From: Metarhizium brunneum
Taxonomy: Eukaryota; Ascomycota; Sordariomycetes; Hypocreales; Clavicipitaceae
Length of the DNA stretch: 64,000 nt
Assembly (NCBI RefSeq): GCF_013426205.1
Contig: NC_089423.1
Coordinates: forward strand, 1,798,001 to 1,862,000
Direction: 5' to 3'
The notes below the pieces were generated by a model. The model was not told where the DNA came from and did not search any database. It worked only from the letters and a program-made list of their open reading frames with translations. Position 1 is the stretch's first letter. Each line of letters begins with the position of its first letter. The translations under genes were made by a program, and so were the position numbers. Positions 1-13,000 of the stretch are shown piece after piece.

Positions 1-2302
1 GGCCACTTGCAGGGCCCGCCGTCTAAGCTGGTGCCTCCAGTTACATATTGCATCCCCCTCTTGGGACAGCTCCGAAAAGCATATCATACTCTGCTTCCCC
101 ACTGGTGCTGTTGGCCAGCTCACAGTTGCAGCTCACCTGCTTGCATTGATCATTCTGATCGCATTTGCCTGGTGCTCCAGTGGTGGTGTTTGCAAGCCGT
201 TGACCCCATCCGATCGTGCCTCGAACCAGAATCACCCAACCAACGCTGAGCAAGACGCCGAAGCGCCCCTCCGCATGTAACTACGGAGGACACCCTGACT
301 ATTATACGATACTTGACTTGATCGACCCTACACCAGCAACCGGCAACTGGCACCAGCCGTACCAGACCCCCCCTTCTTCCCACCCGCCTGCGCACCTGAA
401 CTTTCGCCCTCCGTAGCGGCCAGTCTTACCGGATCGCCAAGCTCCCCGACTCAGCCTACCTACTCTCGTCAAGTTTGCTGTTGCTTCTTTATCAGGCACG
501 GCAAGATTGCGAGACTGCGCGACTACGAGACTACAAGGTTGCCAGGTTACCGCGCAAAGGGCACAAAGGCTCACACGGCAGGCCTGCCAACACACGAGAC
601 CCCGCGCCACATTCAAACACACCACTCGATTCCAGGACCAAGGCCTCACGCTGCAACCATCGTAAGGGGCCTACTTCATACCTCTCCAACGCATCGCTCA
701 CGCCGCCAGGTGGAGAGCCCAGTTGCACCGTGTAGCCAGGTACGACTTTGCTCTTGTGCCTCCCCCACCGGTTAGGGACTGGCATTTCCTGTACGTGGTT
801 CTGAGGCTTTGCGGAGAAGCTCAACAATAGCTCCAAAGTTACTGTGACTTGAAGCCCATCTCGCAACGAGCCAATTCTGTTGTCGATTGGGCCCTACAAA
901 TATTGGTGTCGTGAGAGATTTCGCACGCGGTCCAGAAAAAGAAGGCAGCCAAAAAAAAAGAGGGAGGAAAGGGAAAGAAAGAAGAAAAAACTGAGAGAGG
1001 GAGTGAGAAGACACAGTCCTCTTCTTGACACTAGACCACTGAGGCGTTCAAGTGCTGAGGCGCACCAGACCGCGCACGACTAACTGTACAAGTGTCTCGC
1101 GCTGTGGTCACCTGGTCACCTGCCACTTCCTCCACTTCTTGACCTGGATCATCACCACCTGCCAGCTTTGAGAGAACTGCTCAACTGTGGCGCTCAATTT
1201 CTGGCTCGGACTTCAGTACACTTCGAACACGAGTGCGATAGCGTCAGACCCGCGACCGACACTTACCCTTTTCCGTCTGCTCTTCTTTCTAGAGAAGAAT
1301 CCTCTCATCCTGAATTTCGCCTTGGCCCTACGGACGTCTCGCTAGCGGTCCAGACAATACTCTCCATCATTTCCCGCTCGCCACTTGCCACCGCGTGCAA
1401 AATCTCAGAAGCCATACGCGTGTCTCTGCTGCCCGGAAGCCCAAAGCCTCAACTCTTCTCGAGAAGCTTATTGGGCCGTGCTCAATTGTCGTTGTCGATT
1501 CTTCGTGACTCGAGGCAGGCTTGACAGTCTCGCGACACCTGCTGCTTTTCGCGACAGCTGGAGCCGCATCGCACCTCTACTGTGTGCCTCCTGGCATCCC
1601 ACCATGGGCACCAAGTAGGACCACATTCACGCAGCACCGAATCGCATCATATCCTGCGAATAAATCCTCCGCTGCGAATGGGTGCGCTCTCTTGCACTGG
1701 ATTTCAAAATTACACTTATTCTTGAATTTGTTTTCCTTTTTGGGCTCTGGGTTAGACTCGCACTGGTTTAGATTTGTTATACCCTCTACATCTCATTCTT
1801 AATCTTCCTTGACGACATACCACAACCTGTATTACTTTCATCGACATCGAGGTGCCGATAGATACAACTCATCACTACCCGTTTGTACTGGAATTGGTCT
1901 CAAGACAAGACGCTTCTGAGTCCGGAATTTCATCAGACCATTGACGACCTAGAGCTTCTTGTCACGCATTAGATACAACAAAGATTTTCTTGTTTTATTA
2001 TTATTGCCAACGTAAGTTTCTTGCATCCCAGCACCATTGTAATTCTATGTCGGCTCTGGTACTTTTGCGATTGAGACGGGGTACTCGTCAGAGAACGGCA
2101 TGTTGCGCTGGTTACAAAGATGCTACATCTCGGAAACGTTTGCTAACTGTACAAGTCAAAGGCCTTCTTCTACATTGTTTGTCGCTCAATAACATACACA
2201 CTTTTCTGCCCGTGTTTCAAATTTCGAGTGGCGGCTTTTGGATTGCGATATAGTGCTGTTTTGGGCATTCGGGGTGGCATATCCTGTGGGACGTGAGACA
2301 TC
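1..2302. promoter_or_regulatory. gene-free leader/promoter region upstream of the PSP1-domain gene
   Basis: No reading frame here has coding character; the short frames open on both strands carry no domain. The DNA is CT-rich on the + strand with a purine-rich block near 945-1000, as in fungal promoters and long leaders. A plausible leader intron lies at 2012-2155: GTAAGT donor, GCTAAC branch-like site at about 2142 and an AAG acceptor, just before the ATG at 2303. The leader intron is inference and would need transcript reads. Confidence 0.4.
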
Positions 2303-5050
2303 ATGAGCTCCAACCCCCTCAAAGCCGGGACCACATCGAAACTTGGCCAAGGATCGTTTCCTCCTGGGGCAACTACAACCCAGAGTCTGCTCTTGGAAAA
2401 AGTTCAAGCCCGGACATCAACTCCTGACTCAGAGGCGCTAGCAAGTTCGGATGACGAAGGAGAACACCGCAACGAAGCATCTCAGGCTGCCCCTGTTCAA
2501 TCTCACAAGCCCGTCCGCCGATCCTCGTGGCTCAACGATACCTCTCAGCCATTGAATCGACCCCGTAAAGGCTCGTTTGCAAGCAGTTCCATGTCTCCAA
2601 CAGGATCGCACCCCAGCACTCCATCAGCTGAGGCTGGCAGCGGCCCTTGGGGTTCTCATTCAACCTCTTCAGTTGGCCGCTCAGCCAACTCATCAGCATT
2701 TTCTTGGGGGGCCGGTATTTGGAATGCCGATCGAAAGGATGCGTCGTCAAGGCTAAGCGAAGTTCTTCCATCGCCAACCTCTATAATTCCACCAGGGGCA
2801 GGCAGTAATTCCTTTTTTGGATCCGACTCTGGCTTGAATCAAGTTTCTCCAGGCTCTCGAGATTCCATGTCTAATTCCCAAATCCCATTTGCTATTCCGT
2901 TACATCCCACTCCTAAAACTTACCGATCCCAGTCATATTCAGTTGGCCAGATGGACCCCGAGACGGCACCACCAGGTGGAATGAACTCATCTGCTATCCT
3001 GGGGCGAGCACGTCACCCGGCCTTGCAGCACCGACCCTCTCGACCCAGCATGCTGAGTGAGATGGCAAATGATGGCTCAATGCTCGGAAAGGTCAAGGAA
3101 GTGGAAGATGATGACGATGAAAGTACATCTGAATCGCTTCAAGGCTCCTATCACCAGATGTCCGAATCCAAAACTATCGAAATGCTCACCCGTGAAAATG
3201 CAATGCTGCGCCAACAACAATACAACAACTCTCGCATCCGGCCTCGTGCCTCTACTGGTGCATCCTTTCTTGGAAATGGATATGAGACTGTCCCAGAAGA
3301 GTCGGATTTTGCGGTTGATGAACTGGACGAGGCTACTGATTCAATCGATTCGCTCGGCAGGCGAGCCTCGGGTCGGCGTATGAGTGAATACGGAGCCAAT
3401 GCTTTCCGCACTCCCCTGGGCCTGAACAACCAAAAAGCGGACAACTTGAACCTTAAAAAGGCTGCCCTGTGGTCAAGCTCTCCGGGATTCTTCGGTGGGG
3501 ATATTTCACAGAGCCGACGCCATTCATTTGCCAATATGCCAACTCGACAAGGCTCTATCAGCTCCATTGCTGATTCAGTATCTGCTCTCGATGCTTCTGG
3601 GGTGGGCGAGGGACAGTCTTCCCATGGGTTTCCTGCTGGATTTGGGGATGGTACTGGGATGGCAAACATCAATAACCGTAAGTCACTCTTGTTAAAATCC
3701 CACGAGCAATTATTGAGTTCAGCGACAGAAATCTTGGCCGGCTTGCCAAGCACAATGCAGCCTGCCTTTAGCAATCCCTATGCACCACATTTTGGTCTTC
3801 AGAACCAGTTCACCAACCGTCCGCCTTCTCCTCACCGCAATGTTTTCGGTATGGCTCAGCCCAGGCACAACCAACTTCTTCACGTGGTCCTGTTCAAGTG
3901 TGTCAGAGCCGACGTGTTCTACATTCAAGAGGGTACGGGCCTCACAGTTAAGCCTGGTGACCTGGTCATTGTTGAAGCAGATCGAGGCACCGATCTGGGA
4001 ACAGTCGCCAAGGTCAACGTTGACTGGCAAACTGCAAAGGAGCTGAAAGAGCACTACGCCGAGGAGCACTACAAGTGGCTCATGATGTATTCACAGGGTG
4101 CCGCTGCAGCTCAAGAGGGTTCCGGCGCAGGTTTGATGGCATCATCTAGTGTCCTTCAGGGCAGCGCTGTCGGCGGCATGGGACCGCCCACCCAACACCA
4201 TCTGCAAGAGCCAAACGCCGGAGAGCTTCGACCAAAACTTATTAAGCGCCTTGCACAGCATCATGAGTTGCAAGCTCTATGCGATAAAGAAGGTCAGGAA
4301 GCCAAAGCAAAACGTGTTTGCATGCAGAAAGTGAAGGAGCACGGCCTCAACATGGAAATCCTTGATGCGGAATTTCAAATGTGAGTTTTTGACACCCTTC
4401 ATCCTCGAAGGCAAAGGCTACAAGAAAGAAGGCTTGCTTACTAACCATTAAATTGCAGGGACTGGAAGAAGCTTACATTCTACTACTTCGCTGACTCTTA
4501 CATCAACTTTAATTCTCTCGTTACAGACCTCTTCAAAATCTACAAAACCAGGATCTGGATGTCTGCTATCAACCCAGCTTCATTTGCCAGCCCAACGCTG
4601 GGCATTCAGGCACCAAGTGGAATTGGCCCTGGTGCTGTAGGTGTCGGGCGTGCCTCCGGAGGCGAAAGACGCCAGAATCCTCAAGTCCAGGAACAGCAGC
4701 AGCCACAAGCCTTCGGCCGGGGATACCGACCAACATTTTCACAGCCCTTTGGTAGTGATCGAAATGTTCCACCAACGTCAGCATACCCGCCGAACAACTA
4801 TGCGTATGGGGGTGGTGTATTTGGTAATGCCCGCGGCACGTCTGCTCCATACGCTCCAAGCCTCTCTCCAGGTGCGGATGGATTCCCGACTGGATTTGGC
4901 CAGCAAGGAGACTTCCAGTCTCTTCGCCAGCGGTTTCCCGGAGCGCAGAATCTCCCGAGTCCGACTCCACACGCAGCAGGCGTGTCACCCATAACTGCAC
5001 AAAACGACTGGAATACTGCATTCCAGGGTCTGTCCCTAAACACACATTGA
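2303..5050 (+). CDS. PSP1 C-terminal domain protein (polymerase suppressor PSP1-like)
   Basis: Two exons, 2303-4380 and 4459-5050, encode about 889 residues. The intron 4381-4458 has a GTGAGT donor and TTGCAG acceptor and restores the frame exactly across ATG-GAC. The first 520 residues are low-complexity and rich in Ser, Pro, Gly and Asn, with an acidic stretch near residue 270. A PSP1 domain follows from about residue 522 (LLHVVLFKCVRADVFYIQEG) and continues past the splice junction (DWKKLTFYYFADSYINFNSL) to about 735; the tail is Gly/Pro/Gln-rich. PSP1-domain proteins include yeast Psp1, a multicopy suppressor of DNA polymerase mutants; the molecular role is not settled. A second, in-frame intron at 3678-3728 (51 nt, GTAAGT..CAG, no stop) is possible and would shorten the protein to 872 residues. 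The family call is strong, the function unknown. Confidence 0.85.
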
Positions 5051-6001
5051 TCATTGCTCATAGAACTAAAAAGGGAAACAAAAGGAAGCAATGGCAAGGA
5101 ATATATTACGCACACAGGCACCACTGGTGGCAGCTGATCGCCAAGAGTGCTCGGGAATTGTAACTGGCTGAATTGTGCGGTCAATTCTCTTGTTTACAAT
5201 TGCCACATTTTCTTTTCATCAAATTTATTAGTCCTTTTTTTTTCCTTTTTACAGTATTCTGGGAATGTGATATTTGGCGTTTATATCAAGAAAGACGGGT
5301 GAACAGTGGCCCAGAGAGAGAAAAGGCAATGGTTCCTTGCTTGCACGCACCAGAAAGGCTGAGGTTCAAACATAGACAGAAAGATGCTTGAGTAAAAACA
5401 AAAAAAGGGTCACTCACGCTGTAACTAATATGCAACGAATAGGGGAGAGGCATGACTTGGGTAGGGCGGAGGTCATGTACGAACGAATTTGGGGCTCGTT
5501 GGGCGATATGTCTGTTCTTGATTCTCTTCGTCGTCCTCTTAACGAGTTTTTGTTACATCATATTTTGTCATTCTTCTGCTACCGCGGTTCTTGGGCATTA
5601 GGTGGCTTTTGGGCTTGTTTTAGAACTTAAGAGCAACTTCGATGATTTATGAGTATATACAAATTGGAAGGCGTTTCAATTTAGTTTCTTTCCCGTCATT
5701 CGCTCTAGAAATATTCATTCATGTTAGTTCAACTACTTGGTATAAAGTGTCTCTTTTCTAAGATTGTAGTGTGAGATGCGATTATTGCCAGCTGCCAGAC
5801 CTCACCTGGACAGCTGTTGGGACGGCGAGGTAGCTCCTTCCGTGGACTCCCTGACTTCCCTCTATTCTCCTTTATCTGTCAGTCTTCCAAACTTCCTTTT
5901 TATGTTACAACCTACGCGGGCCCTAAGAAACCCTCAACTGCTACACTTTGATATGCTACGGGGGTAATTGGTACTGGAAACCCGCATCTTCCAGGACCGC
6001 A
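5051..6001. other. intergenic stretch, nothing recognised
   Basis: This holds the 3' flank of the PSP1-domain gene and the upstream region of the next gene. It is AT-rich with T-runs near 5235 and 5700. No open frame has family similarity that I can see. Confidence 0.5.
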
Positions 6002-6983
6002 ATGGCGCCTCTGACAAGAAAACGAAAGCTACTCAAGCATGGTGCGTCCCAGCTCAGCAGCGAGTTTGGACGAGAATGTCATTATATATACGAAATTTGA
6101 AGACTGATCCGTTTTTCAGACGAAATTGAAGACACTACTGTGGCAGACAGCGATTTGGAACATGATGCTTCAACCGCTCTTCCGTCATTGCTCAAGTGTA
6201 CTGGGGGCAAGAACCCGCGCACAACGCTGTCGCAGGACGATGAAGCTTCGCTTCCATTGCAGACGAGGTTTTTCTAACAGCTATAAACGCTCCTGGTGTT
6301 TATCTCTTTGCTGAACTCTCCTATGATTTCTAGTGGAACTTATTCCCGGGTAGCAAAAAAGGCTAAAATAAATACCCAGGATGCGAGACGGGATTTGGAG
6401 AAGACAGCTCGCGACCTACAGGCACACATCAAGACACGCATTATTTGCCACACAGCGTAAGAGATTTATACCAACCAAATTCAAACACACGCTAATATTT
6501 TATAGTTCTTTGCATCAACTACCAACTATAAAAGAATTGGTGACCAAGAATCTCCCAGATAATATGCCTTCGATATTGCCTCATACTTGTAGCTCCTACC
6601 CGGGACAGACCGGGATTGCAAACGATTCTTACCATAAAGCAATCCGTACCTTGGACGGATTTCGTGTTTTAATGAAGGATTACGAAGAACTGAGCAAGCG
6701 TGAGAACGATATTAGGATGCCCTCCTGCGTACGGTGGAAGCAAGATGGTATGGATTTACAGTTGCTTAGCGCAAGTCTCATGGGACATTCGATGAAATAT
6801 GCTGAACAGAATATTATTCCGAACGCCTCCAGGATCTCCACAAACATCGGGAATGATGACATTGACCACATTGCCGCAGAACTACTGCAGGAAACGTGGC
6901 AACAAAAGACGGGCGAAACTTGGGGGAATACTACTGAGGGCATTTTACAAGCCTTGTTTGGACTTGCTGTTTTTCTGCCATAA
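6002..6983 (+). CDS. unrecognised four-exon protein, about 262 aa
   Basis: Exons 6002-6041, 6120-6267, 6334-6456 and 6506-6983 join in frame and give a 262-residue protein. Introns 1 and 3 have good GTGCGT and GTAAGA donors. The second donor (GTTTTT) is weak, so that junction is the least sure. The start has a basic nuclear-localisation-like stretch (MAPLTRKRKLLKH), followed by an acidic Asp/Glu-rich segment, a charged helical part (KINTQDARRDLEKTARDLQA) and a C-terminal half with a likely helix around LDGFRVLMKDYEELSKREND. No family is recognised. The small size, basic start and helices would suit a small nuclear or kinetochore subunit, but that is a guess. It sits between two conserved genes in the same orientation. 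Confidence 0.6.
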
Positions 6984-7590
6984 AGGGCCGAGCCTTGGCA
7001 TTTACTCGTGAAAATTGGGATTCATGTTTTAATGGAAGAGTTCTACGATAATGTTAAAAAACAGCCCATGTCAACTTAGGGAGCCATCAAAGCTCCGGCT
7101 TGCCACACACTAGAAGACACGAAGATCACATCAATAAAGTCGAGATGGTTTCGTAGTAACGCACAACCCCCTTGTCCACTGCTGTGTGATCAATTACAGG
7201 CGGCAATTTTGTGGAACGTTGAGCCCCACTCGAGAAGCTGACTCATCAGCGTGCCAGTCAATCCGTGCATGTTAGAAACAGGGCCAGGGCATTACGGGGC
7301 AATTCGTGAACGGCTAAACCTGAAAGCAGACTAGCGCATCGCTTAGCCCACACAAACTTCCTCCCAATTTTCAATTCCGCCCAGCCCTGGGATAATGTGC
7401 AAGTTTCCTCGAACGAAATTTCGACTCTCTGCTCCCACCACTGCTAACCCACTACAGGAATCTCGCCTCACAAACCGGTTCGTCATCCCAATACTCTCCT
7501 GGTGGCAGCATTCCTTCTACACCAAAATACTCTCTGGGAGCAAGGACGAATTTAATTTGAGCTAACGTCGCTGCTACTCGAACAGCCAAG
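6984..7590. promoter_or_regulatory. promoter and leader of the eL15 gene
   Basis: No gene is seen. The last 200 bases are pyrimidine-rich (CTCTCTGCTCCCACCACTGC and similar), typical of strongly expressed fungal ribosomal-protein genes. I could not assign a specific ribosomal-protein gene box with confidence. Confidence 0.4.
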
Positions 7591-8696
7591 ATGGGTGCCC
7601 TCAAATACGTTGAGGAACTTCAGAAGAAGAAGCAGTCCGATGTGATGCGCTTCCTCCTCCGAGTGCGCTGCTGGGAAGTACGTTAAGTCCAATTTACAGA
7701 CACATTCAATGGCATATCGTGGACGAGCGAAACGGAGTCGAAGTCTCTATTCCTACTCGAACTTCATTCAGACATTTTTTTTGTCTCTCATCGAACCTTC
7801 CCGAGTTCCCCTTCGATAAGAAATCATCGAAACAAAGAATTGTGCATCTTTGATTGGCAACGAAGAGGAATAAAGGAGGTCCGATGGAGCTTCATCCCTT
7901 GCTTGAATGAGAGAAAGAAAGAGACTCGAAATATCCGGCCGCTCGGTCTGTGCTATACACTCGTTGAACTTTTGCTGAGAGTGCGTAATATAGTACCGTC
8001 AGTTGAACGTGATTCACCGCGCCTCTCGCCCTTCGCGTCCCGACAAGGCTCGACGCCTCGGATACAAGGCCAAGCAGGGCTATGTCATCTACCGCGTCCG
8101 CGTCCGCCGCGGCGGCCGCAAGCGCCCTGTTCCCAAGGGTGCCACCTATGGTACGTACAAACAAGGCCGGGGTCGAAGGAATTTGGGGGTCCGCACCGTG
8201 AGCTGCGCAGAGACAAAGATGCCATTCTCCCGAATGCCTTGTCTTGACCGCACTCTACGTGCCCGTCTCTACTTTCTCGGCAACCGCCGCTACGAATTCG
8301 ATTCCACTCATGCTGACGATCCAAACAGGCAAGCCCACCAACCAGGGTGTGAACCAGCTCAAGTACCAGCGATCCCTCAAGGCCACCGCCGAGGAGCGTG
8401 TCGGCCGACGCTGCGCCAACTTGCGCGTCCTCAACTCGTACTGGATCAACCAGGACTCCACGTACAAGTACTACGAGATCATCCTCGTCGACCCCCAGCA
8501 CAAGGCCATCCGCATCGACCCTCGCATCAACTGGATCGTCAACCCCGTTCACAAGCACCGCGAGGCCCGTGGTCTCACTGCTACCGGCAAGAAGTCCCGT
8601 GGCCTCAACAAGGGCCACCGTTACAACAAGACCCAGGCCGGCCGCAGAAAGACCTGGCTGCGTCACAACACCACTTCCCTGTGGCGCTACCGATAA
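7591..8696 (+). CDS. RPL15: 60S ribosomal protein L15 (eL15)
   Basis: Three exons, 7591-7677, 7994-8150 and 8329-8696, give 203 residues, the usual eL15 length. The start [20 protein letters not shown] is the conserved family N-terminus. Exon 2 supplies [18 protein letters not shown] and [16 protein letters not shown], and exon 3 supplies [20 protein letters not shown] through to SLWRYR. The protein is a basic structural component of the large ribosomal subunit. Intron 1 is long for this window (316 bp); intron 2 is 178 bp. The first junction falls after codon 29, the second splits a glycine codon. I looked in intron 1 for a C/D-box snoRNA and found no clear C box. Identification is essentially certain. 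Confidence 0.97.
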
Positions 8697-10099
8697 ACGT
8701 CTCGTCCGTGCGTCGCACAGTGTCGCTCAATGGAAAATTGACGTGCGTTACGGAACGAGGGAGCTTGGGAGGGTTGTTTGGGGCGTGGTTTTTGGCATTG
8801 CGTGGTTGCTATTGCTTGGAATCATCGGTCAACGGGGCTCAAGGATGAAAAAAAGGGCCATTATGACTTGGTAGCTTATTATACAAAACAATGCTGGAAT
8901 GGAAATGATTCCCATAATGACGATAATTTCTTACCTTCTTCTGTGATGTTGATGCTGCTTGCCTAAGGCACTCTACTCTCAAGAGGATGCCAATCGACTG
9001 AGGCAACTAACAGGATAGCAGACCAAGATGTCCAAGATGAAAAAGAAATACGAAATTCCTGCCTTTGGCGCCGTTCCGAGTTCTCTATGATGTTCGTATG
9101 TCTCCACCGTGAAAAGACTTTTCTATAACCTACTTAAGTACATAAAGTGGCGGTAAAAGGTACGCTTTTATGCCTGCTGATCACGCCAATACACCCCGGA
9201 GGGCAATTCAAACAGGGTAGCAAGAGCAAAAGTCATGTATTTTATTTTCCGAAAGAGTCTCTCGAGATCATACAAAGGGTCATGCATAACAAACGAAGCA
9301 AAGCCTCCCCAACCATCCAACTGCCTATCCAGTTCCATGATCCCATTTCCCTCCCTCTCACCAATCCAGCCAAAGTCCCAGATCCGGCGATTCAAGAAAG
9401 TGAAGGGGAGAATGAAGCGGCTATACAATCATGAGGCAGTTATAAAAGCAATGCAAGAAACAAGGGGATATTCCCGTCTGCTCTCCTCTCGGTTCTGCAT
9501 GTGCAATACGAGTAGTCATCACTCACTACGTCCGAATCGAAAAAAATCATCAGACGCAACTTGATGGTAGAAATCACAACAGAGGGCGAAAAAAAAAAGT
9601 GAAGTAGAATAACAAAAATGACAAGGGGGAAATGTGTAAAATAACCTCGAAATGTGACAGGTCCGCAGTAATTGGTAGTCATCTCTATCGATGAAGCTCT
9701 TTCGTCGTGGCGATCAGTGTACGCATACAGGATGTGACCTTCTGCTGTTGCCGATGCTGGCAAGGCTGGTCAGTGAGTTTTTTCTTCTCTTTCTCTTCTT
9801 TTCTTTTTTTCTGTAACACCCTTCCTTTGTAATGTACACACAGAGCACTACTGTATGTGCTGTGCAGATCGGAGGCTGAGCTAGTAATAAGGCAATGGCG
9901 TTCTCGTGCTGTATTTAAGACCATGAAACACGATGCACAATAAAAAGAGTCGTTAAGTCATGGCAGTTTCATAAGCGTGCTGCATGAGAGGCTGAGTGCC
10001 ATCCAGGGACACGAACCAAAAAGAACTTTTGAGCGTGACGCGTGTTGGTACATGTGGATCGTGTGTAGGTGGCGATGCAATAAGAAAGAAATCAAGATT
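8697..10099. other. tail-to-tail intergenic region between eL15 and the PUF gene
   Basis: The 3' flanks of two convergent genes meet here. There are A-runs and T-runs near 9540, 9590 and 9780, and short open frames without coding character. No RNA gene or repeat is recognised. Confidence 0.5.
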
Positions 10100-13000
10100 T
10101 TACACCCAGCGAGTCTCACCGCTGGCATCCACAGACGCATTTGCAGAGTGCGACGGTGTGAAACTACCTGGTGCTCTTTGGTTGAACTGAGACTGTTGTT
10201 GCTGCTGGCTTTGAGGTTGCTGAATAGGAGCTGACCCGGATGGAGGGGGAACTGTCAGGACAGAGCTGTTGGGATACGATGCAACGCCCTGGCGAACACC
10301 TTGGTTGGCTCCAAGCCCGGCCAATCCTCCATTTGTGATGCCATTGCTCGGCAACATTGAAGCATTTCCTGACATGCCGCGGTTATGGCCCTGACGGAGA
10401 GGGATCTGGCCTTGGGTATTTTCTGCAGGTGTAACCTGGCCACTGGAGGCCGCACTTCCGCGGTTATCATAAGCTGAAACCTTGGCTTGAATGCGGCGGC
10501 CGTAAGGCGTTGTACGGATCTGCGGCAGAATGGGTCGAATCGATTCAACTAGACGATACTTCTGGTGAGGCGTTGCAAACTCAAGAGCGGTTTGAATGAC
10601 GTAGTTGGCGAAGGAATCACGAAGCAGCCGCTCCATTTCCTGGGGTGCAAGCAGCTCTTCAACAATCATGTCCTTGGATGGCGCCTGGGAGCACCGCAAA
10701 CACTTCTCGATGACATTGGAACTGAACTTGTGCCGTGAAAGCTGGCTGATGCAGCCTTGGAACATAGCAACCATGGGCTCTGTGAAACTTGGCTCATTGA
10801 GATCAATGATATACTGAACAACATAGTTGCCGAAAGGATCCTGCACGAGGATACGTGCGTGTTCTGTGATACGTCCGACTAGCCAAGGCTTCTGCTCACC
10901 AGAGGCGTGATCGATGCAGCGTTGCAGCACGCAGCAACCGTGTCTGTGGGTGCCTACTTCGACGCAGTTGTTGCCCACGGCATCAAAAATAAACTGGGCA
11001 TCGAGCGATGTAAGCTTGTTCAGGCACTTCTGGATAACGTGATTGCCATTGAGGTCCTGAATAAGCTCAACAACGCGAAATCGTAGAGCCTCAATGATAA
11101 GATGCACCTGCTGAGGGGTGCTAACGTATTCAATCATCTTTTGCAGTGCTCGTGTTCCATGCTGGTTGAGCGCAATGCGCACCATATCCTGTGATGCATT
11201 CTGAATCAAAACAGTGCGCTCATCGTCATTGCAGAACTCGAGGAGCTTTTGGCACAAATAATTACCAAAGGGGTCCGTCATGAGCTCGATGACATGTTGA
11301 TTGGTCTCGAGCCAAATCATATGAACCTGTTCGGGATTGCGTTCCTCTAACTTCTTTTGGAGATAGCGGCAGCCGTGTTGGTCCTTGCACAGTTCATAAA
11401 TCTGTCCTCGGAAGGATTCAAGAGGCATGTTTTGATAGCGAGACATGGCTACATGAAGATTGTCAATAATTGGGGGTCAAGCTTTGCGAGTACAACTACA
11501 TACCTTCATTGTCGAGCTGGCGCCGATGTTGGATAACGCGGGCTTGGCTGTCTCGCGGCTGACCAGCACCCTGATTGTATGACAATGAGCCATATCCAGT
11601 GTAGTTCTGAGCAGGATACAGGTTGGCCCCGTTGACACCGTTCATGCTCATCTGCTGCATCCCTGCCGTAAGCATTGGCATGCCGAAGCTGCCACTTGAA
11701 CCAGCCGCATTGGAGCCATATCCATTTGGCGTATAGAAATTGTTAAAAGAGCTGGCTGTAGCTGTGGTCGAAGGGCCAGAAACGGCGGTCGCCGAGCTGA
11801 CTTGGACTGCGGTGGTAAGACTCGGGCCAAAGGGTGCAGCACTCGCCTGCAGAGCGGACTGGATAGATTGAAAGCCATTAGACTGCTCGCGGCCATTATT
11901 CATGGTGTTGTCACCGGACAGCTCACGATTATGGCGCGAGGGCATTGCACCAGCTGGGATCCGGCCCATGCTGGCATTATGATTGTGGAAGTGTTGCTGA
12001 GCGTGGTTATTGGCATTGCCTGACAGGATAGACGACCCGGACGTGTTCTTAACAGTAGGCACATCGTTGGCTGAGAAAGAGCTCTGAAGGCGAGGAGGGG
12101 ATGCCATGTGGCTGCTCTGGGGTGACATAGCGACAGATGAAGGCTCTGCTGGGCTCTCTGAGATGTACTTGAGATCAAGAGAATGACGTAAGGACTGAGG
12201 TCGACTACCGATAGTGATGACTTCGTTGGATTTGCTGGACGATGACCCGTTGATCGCTGACATGCTCTGTTGGTGCCGATGACGGTTAACACGATTCCAG
12301 CCGTTGGACTTTTCAGGATTGGGTGACGGGGACAAGGCAAGATCGAGTGCAGCTGAAGACGCAGAAAGCTGAAAGAGAGCGCAAAACGTCAGAAAACAAG
12401 GCAGAGATAAAAATACGAGAAACAAAATACACAGGATGGTCACAGGGGTTTCTTGAGCTGCTGGGGATAGGCAGAGGCAAGCACAAATTGCGCGGTGAGG
12501 GCACGACGGCGACTATGAGCGAGGCAACCATGGAGTAGAGGCGAGGTGAGGAATTGGCGAGGCCGTGCAACTTTGACCGGTGCAGCAGGCAGGTTGACGC
12601 TGAGTCAAAGCAGCTGGGCGCTCCAGATGTTTGAGCAGCTTCACGAAAGTACTCGAATGATGAGCAACTGCGCGCAACTGCAAATCTAAGTGTGAGTGCC
12701 GCTGCCGCTGCCGCTGCCCAGCTGTTGCCGGCTGTCGCCTATGGGTTGCCAGTTGTCGTGTGCTGCCTTTCCATTTTCCCTCTTGTACCCTCAGACCTCA
12801 AGAGCTCGTGAACAGCCGATTCGCCCTATTTCTACATCAAAATGCCTGCTGAGCCCTGTCGAACTGCCCCGAAGCCGGTTGCGCAGCCACCAACAGCAAG
12901 TCTTTCACGAACACGCAATATTTTAAAACCACAGTTGCCCTCACTTACCATTTGATCTTCTCGACGCACGAGGGTGGGGAAGTTGTCGTCCGGTGTGCGA

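Noticed and set aside
3151..3774. 207-codon open frame antisense to the PSP1-domain gene
   Set aside because: It is a shadow of the coding strand and shows no family pattern.
7678..7993. Possible intronic snoRNA in the first intron of the eL15 gene
   Set aside because: No clear C box (RUGAUGA) or H/ACA hairpin could be seen.
8874..8884. PUF-type UGUAUAAUA match on the minus strand
   Set aside because: It lies 1.2 kb past the PUF gene stop and antisense to the eL15 3' flank, so a chance match is more likely.
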